The notes below the pieces were generated by a model. That model was not told where the DNA came from and searched no databases. It was given only the letters and a program-made list of their open reading frames with translations. This document shows, one piece after another, positions 1-6,606 of a DNA stretch of 6,805 nucleotides (position 1 is its first letter; every line of letters starts with the position of its first letter). Made by a program: the position numbers and the translations under genes. The DNA comes from Casimicrobiaceae bacterium (GTDB lineage: Bacteria; Pseudomonadota; Gammaproteobacteria; Burkholderiales; Casimicrobiaceae): the NCBI GenBank assembly GCA_955652025.1, contig CATPAO010000215.1, forward strand, positions 1 through 6,805, given 5' to 3'.

Positions 1-732
1 CCCGGCGTCTCCGTGCGGGCCGCCGATCTCGAAGCGCCCCGTCGGATTCACCAGGAAGCGGGTGCCGACAAGCAACTCGCGCGGGAACACCGGCTTGATG
101 ATCTCTTCGATCACCGCCTCCGCGAGCTCTTTCTGCTTCTCGTTCATGCTCGGATGATGCTGCGTCGAAAGCACGACGGTATCGACGCTCTTCGGCTTGC
201 CATCGACGTAACGGACGGTGACTTGCGACTTTGCGTCCGGCCGCAAGAACTTGAGCCGGCCGTCGCGACGCACTTCGCTTTGCCGCTGGACGAGCCGGTG
301 CGCATAATAGATCGGAAACGGCATCAGCGTCGGCGTTTCGTCGCACGCGTAGCCGAACATCAGACCCTGGTCGCCCGCGCCTTGATTCAGGTAATCGTCC
401 GACGCGCGATCGACACCCTGCGCGATGTCCGGTGATTGGCGCCCGTAGCAAACCATGACGCTGCAACCATCGGCGTCGAAGCGCAGTTCGGGATCGTTGT
501 AGCCGATGCGGCGGATCGTCTCGCGCGCGACCCGCCCGTAATCGACGTTGGCGTCGGTCGTGATCTCGCCGGCCAGTACGACCAACCCCGTCGAGACGAG
601 CGTTTCGGCCGCGACCCGGCCGGTCGGATTCTGCTCTAGAATCGCGTCGAGCACGGCGTCGGAAATCTGGTCGGCGACCTTGTCGGGATGGCCTTCCGAC
701 ACCGATTCCGACGTAAACAGAAATTCGTTCAT
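1..732 (-). CDS. metK: S-adenosylmethionine synthetase, N-terminal 244 residues (3' end beyond the window)
   Basis: MetK joins ATP and L-methionine to give S-adenosylmethionine in the cytoplasm, the main methyl donor of the cell. Reading the minus strand from the ATG at 732-730 gives an open frame to the window edge, beginning [18 protein letters not shown]. The EGHPDK motif at residues 13-18 belongs to the ATP/methionine site. [10 protein letters not shown] near 99-108 and [12 protein letters not shown] at 118-129 are the classic family signature. The fragment ends in GGPHGDAG (237-244), the start of the second family signature. The family is usually about 385-400 residues, so roughly 150 are missing off the left edge; nothing suggests a break. 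The start is supported by AGGAG (742-738) five bases upstream and by the canonical N-terminus. It diverges from sua5. Identity is very secure. Confidence 0.97.
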   Translation of the reverse strand, partial: MNEFLFTSESVSEGHPDKVADQISDAVLDAILEQNPTGRVAAETLVSTGLVVLAGEITTDANVDYGRVARETIRRIGYNDPELRFDADGCSVMVCYGRQSPDIAQGVDRASDDYLNQGAGDQGLMFGYACDETPTLMPFPIYYAHRLVQRQSEVRRDGRLKFLRPDAKSQVTVRYVDGKPKSVDTVVLSTQHHPSMNEKQKELAEAVIEEIIKPVFPRELLVGTRFLVNPTGRFEIGGPHGDAG

Positions 733-773
733 CGAAACTCCTGGCGCCTTCGATCCGGCGCGCATTGAAAACA

Positions 774-794
774 CGGCCGCGCAACCCGCGGCCG
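774..794 (-). promoter_or_regulatory. Perfect GC-rich inverted repeat in the metK leader/promoter
   Basis: CGGCCGC (774-780) and GCGGCCG (788-794) form a perfect 7-bp inverted repeat around a 7-base loop, 42 bases upstream of the metK ATG. If metK transcription starts just downstream of the AT-rich block at 795-801, this element lies at or just after the start site. It could then be a protein operator or a 5' leader hairpin. It does not match any SAM riboswitch class I can recognise. The symmetry is plain; the function is inference. Confidence 0.4.
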
Positions 795-795
795 A

Positions 796-829
796 AATAT
801 GTTTACAGTCGCAAAGACTTGAATACTAG
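796..829. promoter_or_regulatory. Candidate divergent promoter region between metK and sua5
   Basis: This is the least GC-rich stretch between the two diverging genes. Toward sua5, TTTACA (802-807) and TACTAG (824-829) are separated by 16 bases: a good -35 box but a weak -10 box. Toward metK, a weak TTCAAG/CATATT pair with 16-base spacing can be read on the minus strand, with the -10 at 801-796. The match is by eye only. Overlapping divergent promoters are plausible here because both genes need one in this gap. Confidence 0.35.
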
Positions 830-915
830 CAGAATTCGTGCCGCCGCCGGTCACGGTGTCGGCGCCGTTCGCCGCCTTCGATGAGCGCCGCCAGGCTGTC
901 CCAAGGCGCGAATTA

Positions 916-962
916 CTTCCCCTCTGGGGGCAGCGCAGCGGCGCGAGCCGCAAGCGTGGGGA
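916..962 (+). repeat. Palindromic intergenic repeat-like element running into the sua5 ribosome binding site
   Basis: The stretch begins CTTCCCCTCTGGGGG and ends CGTGGGGA. It contains a CCCC/GGGG hairpin (919-922 with 926-929) and a GCGGC/GCCGC hairpin (938-942 with 947-951, four-base loop). From memory, elements with this layout, a C-run/G-run core followed by AGCGCAGC-like text and a terminal GTGGGG, are scattered in intergenic regions of Burkholderiales; I could not run a search. The terminal GGGGA (958-962) also serves as the likely Shine-Dalgarno sequence of sua5, four bases before its ATG. Only one copy is in this window. Confidence 0.4.
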
Positions 963-966
963 TGGT

Positions 967-1962
967 ATGACCGCGAACATCGTCGCCGCGACGCCTTCCG
1001 CGATCGAACGCGCCGCGGCGCTGTTACGCGAGGGTAAGCTTGTCGCGTTTCCGACCGAGACCGTGTACGGGCTCGGCGCCGATGCAGCGAACAGCGACGC
1101 AGTGCGTCGGATCTACGCGGCCAAGGGCCGACCGGCGAACCATCCGGTCATCGTCCATCTTCATGCCGTCGCAGAACTCGGTCGCTGGACGCGCGCGGTG
1201 CCGATCGCGGCGGAAAAGTTGGCCGCGGCGTTCTGGCCAGGACCGTTGACGCTTGTCCTGCCGCGCGCGTCGCACATCGCCGACACCATCACCGGCGGCC
1301 AGGACACCATCGGAGTTCGCGTGCCTTCGCACGCGGTCGCGCGCGCGTTGCTGGCGGCGTTCGGCGATGGGATCGCGGCGCCGTCGGCCAATCGCTTCGG
1401 CCACGTGTCGCCGACGACCGCGCTGCACGTCGCCGCTGACTTGGGGGAGCGCCCCGCGCTTATTCTCGACGGCGGCGCATGCGATGTCGGCATCGAAAGC
1501 ACGATCGTCGCGTTTCGCGACGACGATCCATGGTTGCTGCGCCCGGGCGCGATCGGCGTGGCCGAGCTCACTCGCGTGCTCGGCCGCGCGCCGCGGGGAC
1601 CGGACGCATCGTCGCCGCGCATCTCGGGCACGTTGCCATCGCACTACGCGCCGCGAACGCCGGCATCGATGCTGCCCGTCGACGCATTGCGCGCCGAGCT
1701 TGCGCAGCTCGTCGAGCGCGACGAGCGAGTCGCGGTATTGGGTCGAACGCTGTCGCCGCCCGAGGATTTCGACGGCGTATGGATCGCCGCGTCGCGCGAC
1801 GCCGCGCGTTACGCGCATGACCTTTATGCGCATCTGCGCACGCTGGATGCCGCCGATGCCGACGCCATCCTGATCGAAGCGCTCCCCGACGAGCCGGCGT
1901 GGTTCGCCATTCGCGATCGGCTGACGCGCGCCACCCACGGTGAGGACGACGACCGCGACTGA
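967..1962 (+). CDS. sua5: L-threonylcarbamoyladenylate synthase, full-length Sua5 type
   Basis: Sua5/TsaC makes threonylcarbamoyl-AMP from threonine, bicarbonate and ATP, the first step of the universal t6A37 modification of ANN-decoding tRNAs; the TsaD complex then transfers the group. The YrdC-type domain fills about residues 10-215, with PTETVYGLG (29-37), KGRPANHP (53-60), WPGPLT (90-95), APSANRFGHVSPT (138-150), STIV (178-181) and RPG (192-194). A linker with SHYAPRTP (225-232) leads into a C-terminal Sua5 domain (about 236-331), so this is the long two-domain form (331 residues) rather than the short TsaC form of about 190. The frame is open from a GTG at 838, but I chose the ATG at 967: GGGGA precedes it and homology begins only after it, whereas the extra 43 residues are low-complexity and encoded by repeat-like DNA. 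It converges on the malonate decarboxylase-like gene. Confidence 0.94.
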   Translation: MTANIVAATPSAIERAAALLREGKLVAFPTETVYGLGADAANSDAVRRIYAAKGRPANHPVIVHLHAVAELGRWTRAVPIAAEKLAAAFWPGPLTLVLPRASHIADTITGGQDTIGVRVPSHAVARALLAAFGDGIAAPSANRFGHVSPTTALHVAADLGERPALILDGGACDVGIESTIVAFRDDDPWLLRPGAIGVAELTRVLGRAPRGPDASSPRISGTLPSHYAPRTPASMLPVDALRAELAQLVERDERVAVLGRTLSPPEDFDGVWIAASRDAARYAHDLYAHLRTLDAADADAILIEALPDEPAWFAIRDRLTRATHGEDDDRD

Positions 1963-1971
1963 GCCGGCGTC

Positions 1972-2002
1972 ACGGCCTCAATTTTGGCCGTCGCCTTTTC
2001 TT
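1972..2002 (+). terminator. Candidate rho-independent terminator after sua5
   Basis: ACGGCC (1972-1977) and GGCCGT (1986-1991) form a perfect 6-bp stem around an 8-base loop. It starts ten bases after the sua5 stop and is followed by CGCC and then TTTTCTT. The stem is short and four bases separate it from the T run, so it may be weak. The gap from here to the convergent gene (2003-2053) shows nothing else. Confidence 0.45.
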
Positions 2003-2053
2003 GATCGATTTCCGCGAGCTTCGGGTTGATCCCGACGAACCGCCGAATCGCGA

Positions 2054-3412
2054 TCAGCCTCTACCGAACAGGGACGCCAGAGAACCTTCGTCGACGATGG
2101 CGACGACGCCCCCGAGCGTGGCCAAATGGCGAACCGGTTGCCCGAGCAGCGGATCGTCTTCGGTCATCGAAGCGACACGGAGTCCGGTGACGCGTTCGAT
2201 CGCCGAGGGCTCCATCGCGATGATCCGCGCTCCCGGCAGCGCATAGAGCTCTGGCGCCGCCTGCAGCGCGTTGGCGAAGAACGCGGCGCTATGACCGGTG
2301 CCCGCGAGCAGTCCGATGACGCGGTGCCCGCATGCGCGCACGAGCGACAGCACCGCCGCGTGGTGCGCGAGAAAGCGTGAGATGAATTCCATCTCGGCCT
2401 GCCGCGAGACCTCGTGGCCTTGCGAGTCCTCGACGACGACGAGCGATTCCACCTCGGCCGGCCAATCGGCGAGGCGTGCCAGCAACGCGGTGTCGAGCCC
2501 ATGGGCAAACGACGCGCTGAAAACGCCGGCGCCTGGCGTCCGCGTCGCCAGCGTGCTCGCGTTGCGCCACAGCCAGCCGGCCGCGTCGTCTTTGCGCATC
2601 GCCGGCAATCCGGCGAAGGGTGGCACGTCGTCGGCAACCCGGCGCGAATGCGATATTCGCTCAGCGAGCGTCGCGTGCTGCTTCCGAACGTGGTCGTCGA
2701 ACGGCAGCGCGCCCTGCGCGGCCATGCGGGTCCACGCGCGAATCGCGTCGACGTCGTCGACGACGAGATCGACGTTGCCCTCGGCGGCGCGCGCGTCGGC
2801 GCCGAACACGGCGTTCACATCGTCGCCACGATCGGCGTCGAGCTCCCATTTGCCGTGGACCGATTCGACGACCTTCGGCCCGGACAAACCGACGCGAGTG
2901 CCTGGAAGCATCCCGAGGCGGTCAGCGGCGCAAGCCAGCACCGACGCGCCGCCAAACACGTCGCCGGTCGCCAGCGCGAGCACCGGCACACCCGCCAGAC
3001 GCGCGTCGAAGAGCGCCCGCAACGCGCGCGCCAGCGCAAGCTCGCCGGCGTTCGCCTCGTGCAAGCGGACGCCGCCGGAGGCAAGCAGCAGTAATACCGC
3101 CGCCGGAGGCTCGGCGCGGGCCAGCTCGAACAGGTCCCGCAGCGCGTCGCCATGGTTCGCGCCGACGCTGCCGCGCAGGAAGCGCTCGTCCTGCGCCGCG
3201 ATCAGGACCGGTGCGCCCGCGATCCGCACCCGCGCCGTAGCCAGGCCGTCGTCGTCCTGCGCCACGATACCGAACCGGCGCAGATGCGGGCTCGGCCTTG
3301 GCGCGCCGAGCAGGACGGCGGCGCCGCCGTCCGCCAGGGCCGTGATGCGCGACGGGGCGGCGAGCGCACGCAGGCCGGACGGTCTCTGGTCGTTCACGGT
3401 CAAGAGGGACAT
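2054..3412 (-). CDS. mdcDE: Biotin-independent malonate decarboxylase-like beta-gamma fusion protein (MdcD-MdcE type)
   Basis: MdcD and MdcE normally form the carboxyltransferase-fold dimer that removes CO2 from malonyl-S-ACP, giving acetyl-S-ACP in the cytoplasm. Here both halves lie in one 452-residue chain. Residues about 1-245 resemble MdcD: SGGVRLHEANAG (112-123) matches the family's GGVRLQEAN motif, and FGGASVLACAADRLGM (153-168) leads into GLSGPKVVE (175-183). A linker (about 245-290) follows. Residues about 290-452 resemble MdcE: GHRVIGLLAGTGHSAAFFAN (362-381) parallels the MdcE GHPVIGL/SGAF region, and an AM...RVT stretch follows (399-409). The ATG at 3412 is preferred over an in-frame TTG at 3433; neither has a strong ribosome binding site. 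The gene diverges from matB and is followed only by convergent sua5, so no alpha subunit, ACP, MdcB or MdcG gene is next to it here. Substrate (malonyl-ACP or malonyl-CoA) is unproven. Family assignment is confident; exact reaction is inference. Confidence 0.82.
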   Translation of the reverse strand: MSLLTVNDQRPSGLRALAAPSRITALADGGAAVLLGAPRPSPHLRRFGIVAQDDDGLATARVRIAGAPVLIAAQDERFLRGSVGANHGDALRDLFELARAEPPAAVLLLLASGGVRLHEANAGELALARALRALFDARLAGVPVLALATGDVFGGASVLACAADRLGMLPGTRVGLSGPKVVESVHGKWELDADRGDDVNAVFGADARAAEGNVDLVVDDVDAIRAWTRMAAQGALPFDDHVRKQHATLAERISHSRRVADDVPPFAGLPAMRKDDAAGWLWRNASTLATRTPGAGVFSASFAHGLDTALLARLADWPAEVESLVVVEDSQGHEVSRQAEMEFISRFLAHHAAVLSLVRACGHRVIGLLAGTGHSAAFFANALQAAPELYALPGARIIAMEPSAIERVTGLRVASMTEDDPLLGQPVRHLATLGGVVAIVDEGSLASLFGRG

Positions 3413-3439
3413 TGTGGAATAATCCGCCCGCAAGCGTAA

Positions 3440-3454
3440 CGCCGCGGAGCGGCG
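3440..3454. promoter_or_regulatory. Small palindrome between the divergent mdcDE-like and matB genes
   Basis: CGCCGC (3440-3445) and GCGGCG (3449-3454) form a perfect 6-bp inverted repeat with a 3-base centre, inside the 108-bp gap between the two diverging starts. The gap must carry both promoters, so this could be a shared operator. In such GC-rich DNA a short palindrome may be chance. No convincing -35/-10 pair was found in the gap. Confidence 0.25.
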
Positions 3455-3520
3455 CCGTGTTGCGCCCCCGCCGGAAAATCAAAACGAGAAACGCGAGGAT
3501 TGGAGCCCCGATCCATCTCG

Positions 3521-5056
3521 ATGAACGCCAATCTCTATACGCTGTTCGAAAATCATTTCGGGGAACGACAGGGCGAGCCCTGCGTGCTGATCCCGAACGG
3601 ACCGGTCATTCATTACGATCAGCTGGCGAGATGGTCGTCGCGGATCGCGCATGTGCTGGTTCGCGCCGGCTGCCGACCGGGCGACCGCATCGCCGCGCAG
3701 ATCGACAAACACTGGCACGCGCTCGCGCTCTATCTCGCGTGCCTTCGCGCGGGACTCGTCTACCTGCCGCTCAACATCAGCTATCAGAAGGCCGAGCTCG
3801 CCTACTTTTTCGACGACGCGAAGCCGCGCGTCGTCGTCTGCCGGCCGGAAAACCTCGGCCTGATCGCGACGCTCGCCAAGGCCGCGGTCGTGCTGACGTT
3901 GGACGCGCGCGGCGGCGAACTGCTCGATCGGGCGGAGGACGCGCCGGACACGTTCGACACCGTGGTCTCGCGGCCGGACGACCTCGCGGCGATCGTCTAC
4001 ACGTCGGGAACGACCGGCCGCTCGAAGGGCGCGATGCTGACGCACCGCAATCTGGCGACGAACGCGGCGGCGCTGGTGGAAAGCTGGGGCTTTACGCGCG
4101 GCGACGTTTTGCTGCATGCGCTGCCCATCTACCACGTCCACGGCCTCTTCGTCGCGACGCATTGCGTGCTGCTATCGGGATCGCGAATGCTCTGGCTTTC
4201 GCGCTTCGATGCGAAGGAGATCGCGGGCCTCCTGCCGCTCGCCACGGTCATGATGGGCGTCCCGACGTTCTATACGCGGCTCCTGGCCGAGCCGTCGCTG
4301 ACGCGCGACGCGGCGCGGTCGATCCGGTTGTTCGTGTCGGGCTCGGCGCCGCTATTGCCGGAGACCTTCGACGCGTTTCATGCGCGCACGGGGCATCAGA
4401 TCCTCGAGCGCTACGGCATGACCGAAACGGGGATGCTGACGTCGAATCCGCTCTCCGGACCGCGCGTGGCCGGTACTGTCGGCAGGGCGCTGCCGGGCGT
4501 CTCGGTGCGCGTTGTCGGCGGCGACGGCGCGCCATGCGAGCCGGGTACGATCGGCAATGTCGAAGTCAAGGGACCGAACGTTTTCTGCGGCTATTGGCAA
4601 ATGCCGGAGAAGACGCGCGCCGAGTTCACGGCCGACGGCTATTTCAAGACCGGCGACATGGGGGAATGGGCTCACGGCCGCGAGGGCCGCGGTTATCTTC
4701 GGCTCGTCGGCCGCGCCAAGGACCTGATCATCACAGGCGGCCTCAACGTCTATCCGCTGGAGGTCGAAGAACGGATCGACATGCTGAACGGCGTGGTCGA
4801 ATCGGCGGTGATCGGATTGCCCGACCCCGACTTCGGCGAGGCCGTGACGGCGGTCGTCGTCGGCGCTCCGGGCCATGCGCTGACCGAGCGCGAGATCATC
4901 GGCGCGCTCCGCGACGAAATCGCGTCGTTCAAGGTGCCGAAGCGCGTGTTCTTCGCCGACGACCTGCCCCGCAACGCGATGGGTAAGGTGCAAAAGAACG
5001 TGCTGCGGTCCCGCTACTCGCCCGCGCTGCTTCCGGGCACCGCCAACGCAAGTTGA
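3521..5056 (+). CDS. matB: Malonyl-CoA synthetase (malonate--CoA ligase), AMP-forming
   Basis: MatB activates malonate, and often methylmalonate, to its CoA thioester with ATP in two steps through an adenylate. The 511-residue protein has the full adenylate-forming order: YTSGTTGRSKGAMLTH (160-175, phosphate loop), HALPIYHVHGLF (199-210), MGVPTFYTRLL (245-255), FVSGSAPLL (271-279), ERYGMTETGM (296-305), TGD (377-379), GRAKDLIITGGLNVYP (397-412) and PRNAMGKVQKN (483-493). K489 is the catalytic lysine, which in Rhodopseudomonas palustris MatB is also controlled by acetylation. The HALPIYHVHGLF and GVPTFYTRLL blocks, and the very close C-terminal part, separate MatB from ordinary fatty-acyl-CoA ligases. 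One difference is ETGML where the MatB I recall has ETNMN. Length is typical. The ATG at 3521 fits the family N-terminus; GGAG (3502-3505) lies 15 bases upstream, rather far, and an in-frame TTG at 3500 is the alternative. It diverges from the malonate decarboxylase-like gene and ends 21 bp from the convergent transporter gene. Confidence 0.92.
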   Translation: MNANLYTLFENHFGERQGEPCVLIPNGPVIHYDQLARWSSRIAHVLVRAGCRPGDRIAAQIDKHWHALALYLACLRAGLVYLPLNISYQKAELAYFFDDAKPRVVVCRPENLGLIATLAKAAVVLTLDARGGELLDRAEDAPDTFDTVVSRPDDLAAIVYTSGTTGRSKGAMLTHRNLATNAAALVESWGFTRGDVLLHALPIYHVHGLFVATHCVLLSGSRMLWLSRFDAKEIAGLLPLATVMMGVPTFYTRLLAEPSLTRDAARSIRLFVSGSAPLLPETFDAFHARTGHQILERYGMTETGMLTSNPLSGPRVAGTVGRALPGVSVRVVGGDGAPCEPGTIGNVEVKGPNVFCGYWQMPEKTRAEFTADGYFKTGDMGEWAHGREGRGYLRLVGRAKDLIITGGLNVYPLEVEERIDMLNGVVESAVIGLPDPDFGEAVTAVVVGAPGHALTEREIIGALRDEIASFKVPKRVFFADDLPRNAMGKVQKNVLRSRYSPALLPGTANAS

Positions 5057-5077
5057 CGGCGCCCGGGGTTTCGGAAC

Positions 5078-6415
5078 CTACGCCGCCCGCGGCGCCGCCA
5101 TCGCGGGTGCCGCGCTTTCCATCTTCGCGAAACGCGCACGGCGCATCGGCCGCAGCACGAACCACGCCATCAGCGCCGCAACAGCGTTCATGATGGCGGC
5201 GACCAGAAATACCGAGTGCCAGCCGCCCGTTTGCGCGACGAGCACGCTGGACAGCGGGACCAAGAGCGACGCCGTGCCCTTCGCCGTGTATAACGCGCCG
5301 GCGTTCGCCGCCGCGTATTGCGAGCCGAATGTATCGGTGCACGTCGACGGGAACAGGCTGTAAATCTCGCCCCAGGCGAAGAACACGAGGCCCGTCAAGA
5401 TCACGAACGCGACCGGATTCGTGCCCATTTGCCACAGTGCCAGAATGCCGATCGCTTCCAGCCCGAACGCGATCAGCATCGTCATCTCGCGCCCGATATG
5501 GTCGGACACCCAGCCGAAAAACGGCCGCGTGATGCCGTTCAGGATGCGATCGATCGCGAGCGCGAACGTCAGCGCCGGTAACGTGATGCCGATCAGGCTG
5601 ACCGGAACGTCGGCGATCTTGAAGTCCTTCGCGATCGGCGCGAGTTGCGCTACGGCCATCAATCCGCCGGCGCCGACCAGCACGAACATGACGTACATCA
5701 CCCAGAACACCGGATCACGAATGACTTCCATCGGACGGAAGTTGCGTTTCGTCTGCAGGATTGCCGGCGATTTCGATCCTTCCGCCACTTTCTTCACGAG
5801 TGCCGGGCTCACCACGTGGCGCGGATCGGTCAATGCCCACGAGATCAGGAACACGATCAAGCCCTGCCCGATGCCGAAATACAGGAACGCAGTGTCGTAG
5901 CCGCTCGACTTGATGATGGCCTGGATCGGAATGATGGTGAGCGCGGACCCGGCGCCGAATCCCGCGGCGGTGAGGCCGGCGGCAAGACCGCGCCGGTCGG
6001 GAAACCACTTGAGCGCGTTGCCTACGCACGTGCCGTACACGGCGCCCGCGCCGATGCCGCCGATCGCCGCGGCGATATAGAGGAGCGTCAGCGAGTCCGC
6101 GTACGCGTTCATCACCCAGCCAATCCCGCACAGGATGCCGCCGACCATGACGACGGGCCGCGGCCCGTATTTGTCGACGAGATACCCTTCGAACGGCACC
6201 AGCCAAGTCTCCGTCAGCACGAAGATCGTGAAGGCGACCTGGATCGCGGCGCGCGTCCAGCCATACTTTTCCGATATCGGGTTGACGAAAAGCGTCCAAC
6301 CGTATTGCAGATTCGCGATCATCGCCATGCAGACGATGCCCATGAACAACTGCAGCCACCGGTACGACGCCGGCCGCGATATGGCGGCCGAAACATTCCC
6401 TGCTTGCGCGTCCAT
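5078..6415 (-). CDS. oxlT: OFA-family major facilitator, probable oxalate:formate antiporter
   Basis: This inner-membrane carrier belongs to the oxalate/formate antiporter branch of the major facilitator superfamily; in Oxalobacter OxlT exchanges external oxalate for internal formate. The 445-residue protein shows about twelve hydrophobic segments (roughly 22-45, 57-79, 86-104, 109-134, 143-165, 175-194, 235-258, 272-300, 311-330, 335-356, 370-395, 400-421). A long charged loop (195-234) joins the two six-helix halves. NGITRPFFGWVSDHIGRE (293-310) carries R297 and ALYTAKGTASLLVPL (374-388) carries K379. These fit the substrate-binding Arg272 and Lys355 of OxlT with a constant offset of 24-25. 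The start at 6415 is chosen because AGGAGGAGG sits eight bases before it. An in-frame ATG at 6463 (461 residues) and a GTG at 6442, which has its own AGGAGGG, are alternatives. Upstream on the same strand is an acyl-CoA ligase fragment, which fits oxalate use. Oxalate is the best guess; another small dicarboxylate, even malonate from the neighbouring pathway, is possible. Confidence 0.9.
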   Translation of the reverse strand: MDAQAGNVSAAISRPASYRWLQLFMGIVCMAMIANLQYGWTLFVNPISEKYGWTRAAIQVAFTIFVLTETWLVPFEGYLVDKYGPRPVVMVGGILCGIGWVMNAYADSLTLLYIAAAIGGIGAGAVYGTCVGNALKWFPDRRGLAAGLTAAGFGAGSALTIIPIQAIIKSSGYDTAFLYFGIGQGLIVFLISWALTDPRHVVSPALVKKVAEGSKSPAILQTKRNFRPMEVIRDPVFWVMYVMFVLVGAGGLMAVAQLAPIAKDFKIADVPVSLIGITLPALTFALAIDRILNGITRPFFGWVSDHIGREMTMLIAFGLEAIGILALWQMGTNPVAFVILTGLVFFAWGEIYSLFPSTCTDTFGSQYAAANAGALYTAKGTASLLVPLSSVLVAQTGGWHSVFLVAAIMNAVAALMAWFVLRPMRRARFAKMESAAPAMAAPRAA

Positions 6416-6423
6416 CTTTGTCG

Positions 6424-6432
6424 CCTCCTCCT
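6424..6432 (-). promoter_or_regulatory. Tandem Shine-Dalgarno sequence of the transporter gene
   Basis: On the minus strand this reads AGGAGGAGG, two overlapping perfect anti-16S matches, eight bases before the ATG at 6415. A second site, AGGAGGG (about 6456-6450), stands seven bases before an in-frame GTG at 6442. The stronger and better spaced site decides the start in favour of 6415. Confidence 0.7.
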
Positions 6433-6606
6433 GAGTAGTCACGCCGATACCCTCCTGCGTCATTGCTATCTCGCGGCGGCGACCCTTGAAACCGCCCTCG
6501 ATCGCCCGCGCTCCTGGCGGCCCGGATCGATCGACGGCGCGGCCGTCACGATTTCCACAAGCATCACTGCAAGTTCATTCGCATCCCGTTCGCGTCAAAG
6601 CGGCCA
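6433..6606 (-). other. Intergenic spacer between the acyl-CoA ligase and transporter genes
   Basis: This stretch separates the ligase stop from the transporter ribosome binding site and includes the alternative transporter starts at 6463 and 6442. I see no T-tailed hairpin that would end ligase transcription and no convincing promoter, so read-through into the transporter gene is possible. The spacer is unusually long for an operon join in this compact region. Confidence 0.4.

Noticed and set aside
733..840. SAM or SAH riboswitch upstream of metK
   Set aside because: The leader has one simple hairpin and none of the conserved multi-helix cores I know for these classes.
826..912. Short minus-strand frame containing PWDSLAALIEGGERR, which looks like a protein tail
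   Set aside because: It is closed by a stop at 913-915, has no start or ribosome binding site and lies in repeat-like DNA; at most it is a remnant, but the evidence is too thin.
838..966. N-terminal 43-codon extension of sua5 from a GTG start
   Set aside because: It is low-complexity, encoded partly by the palindromic element, and lies before the first residue with family similarity; the ATG at 967 has its own GGGGA.
1024..1938. 304-codon minus-strand open frame across sua5
   Set aside because: It is antisense to a clearly recognised gene, is very rich in Arg and shows no family motif; long antisense frames are expected at this GC content.
2298..3422. 374-codon plus-strand open frame across the malonate decarboxylase-like gene
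   Set aside because: Its Ser/Ala/Arg-rich composition is typical of a shadow frame, and the opposite strand carries conserved motifs.
3412..4986. 524-codon plus-strand frame overlapping matB in another frame
   Set aside because: The MatB frame has all adenylate-forming motifs; this frame is Arg-rich and has none.
5057..5077. Bidirectional terminator between matB and the transporter gene
   Set aside because: The 21-bp gap has a GCCCGGGG run but no proper stem followed by a T run on either strand.
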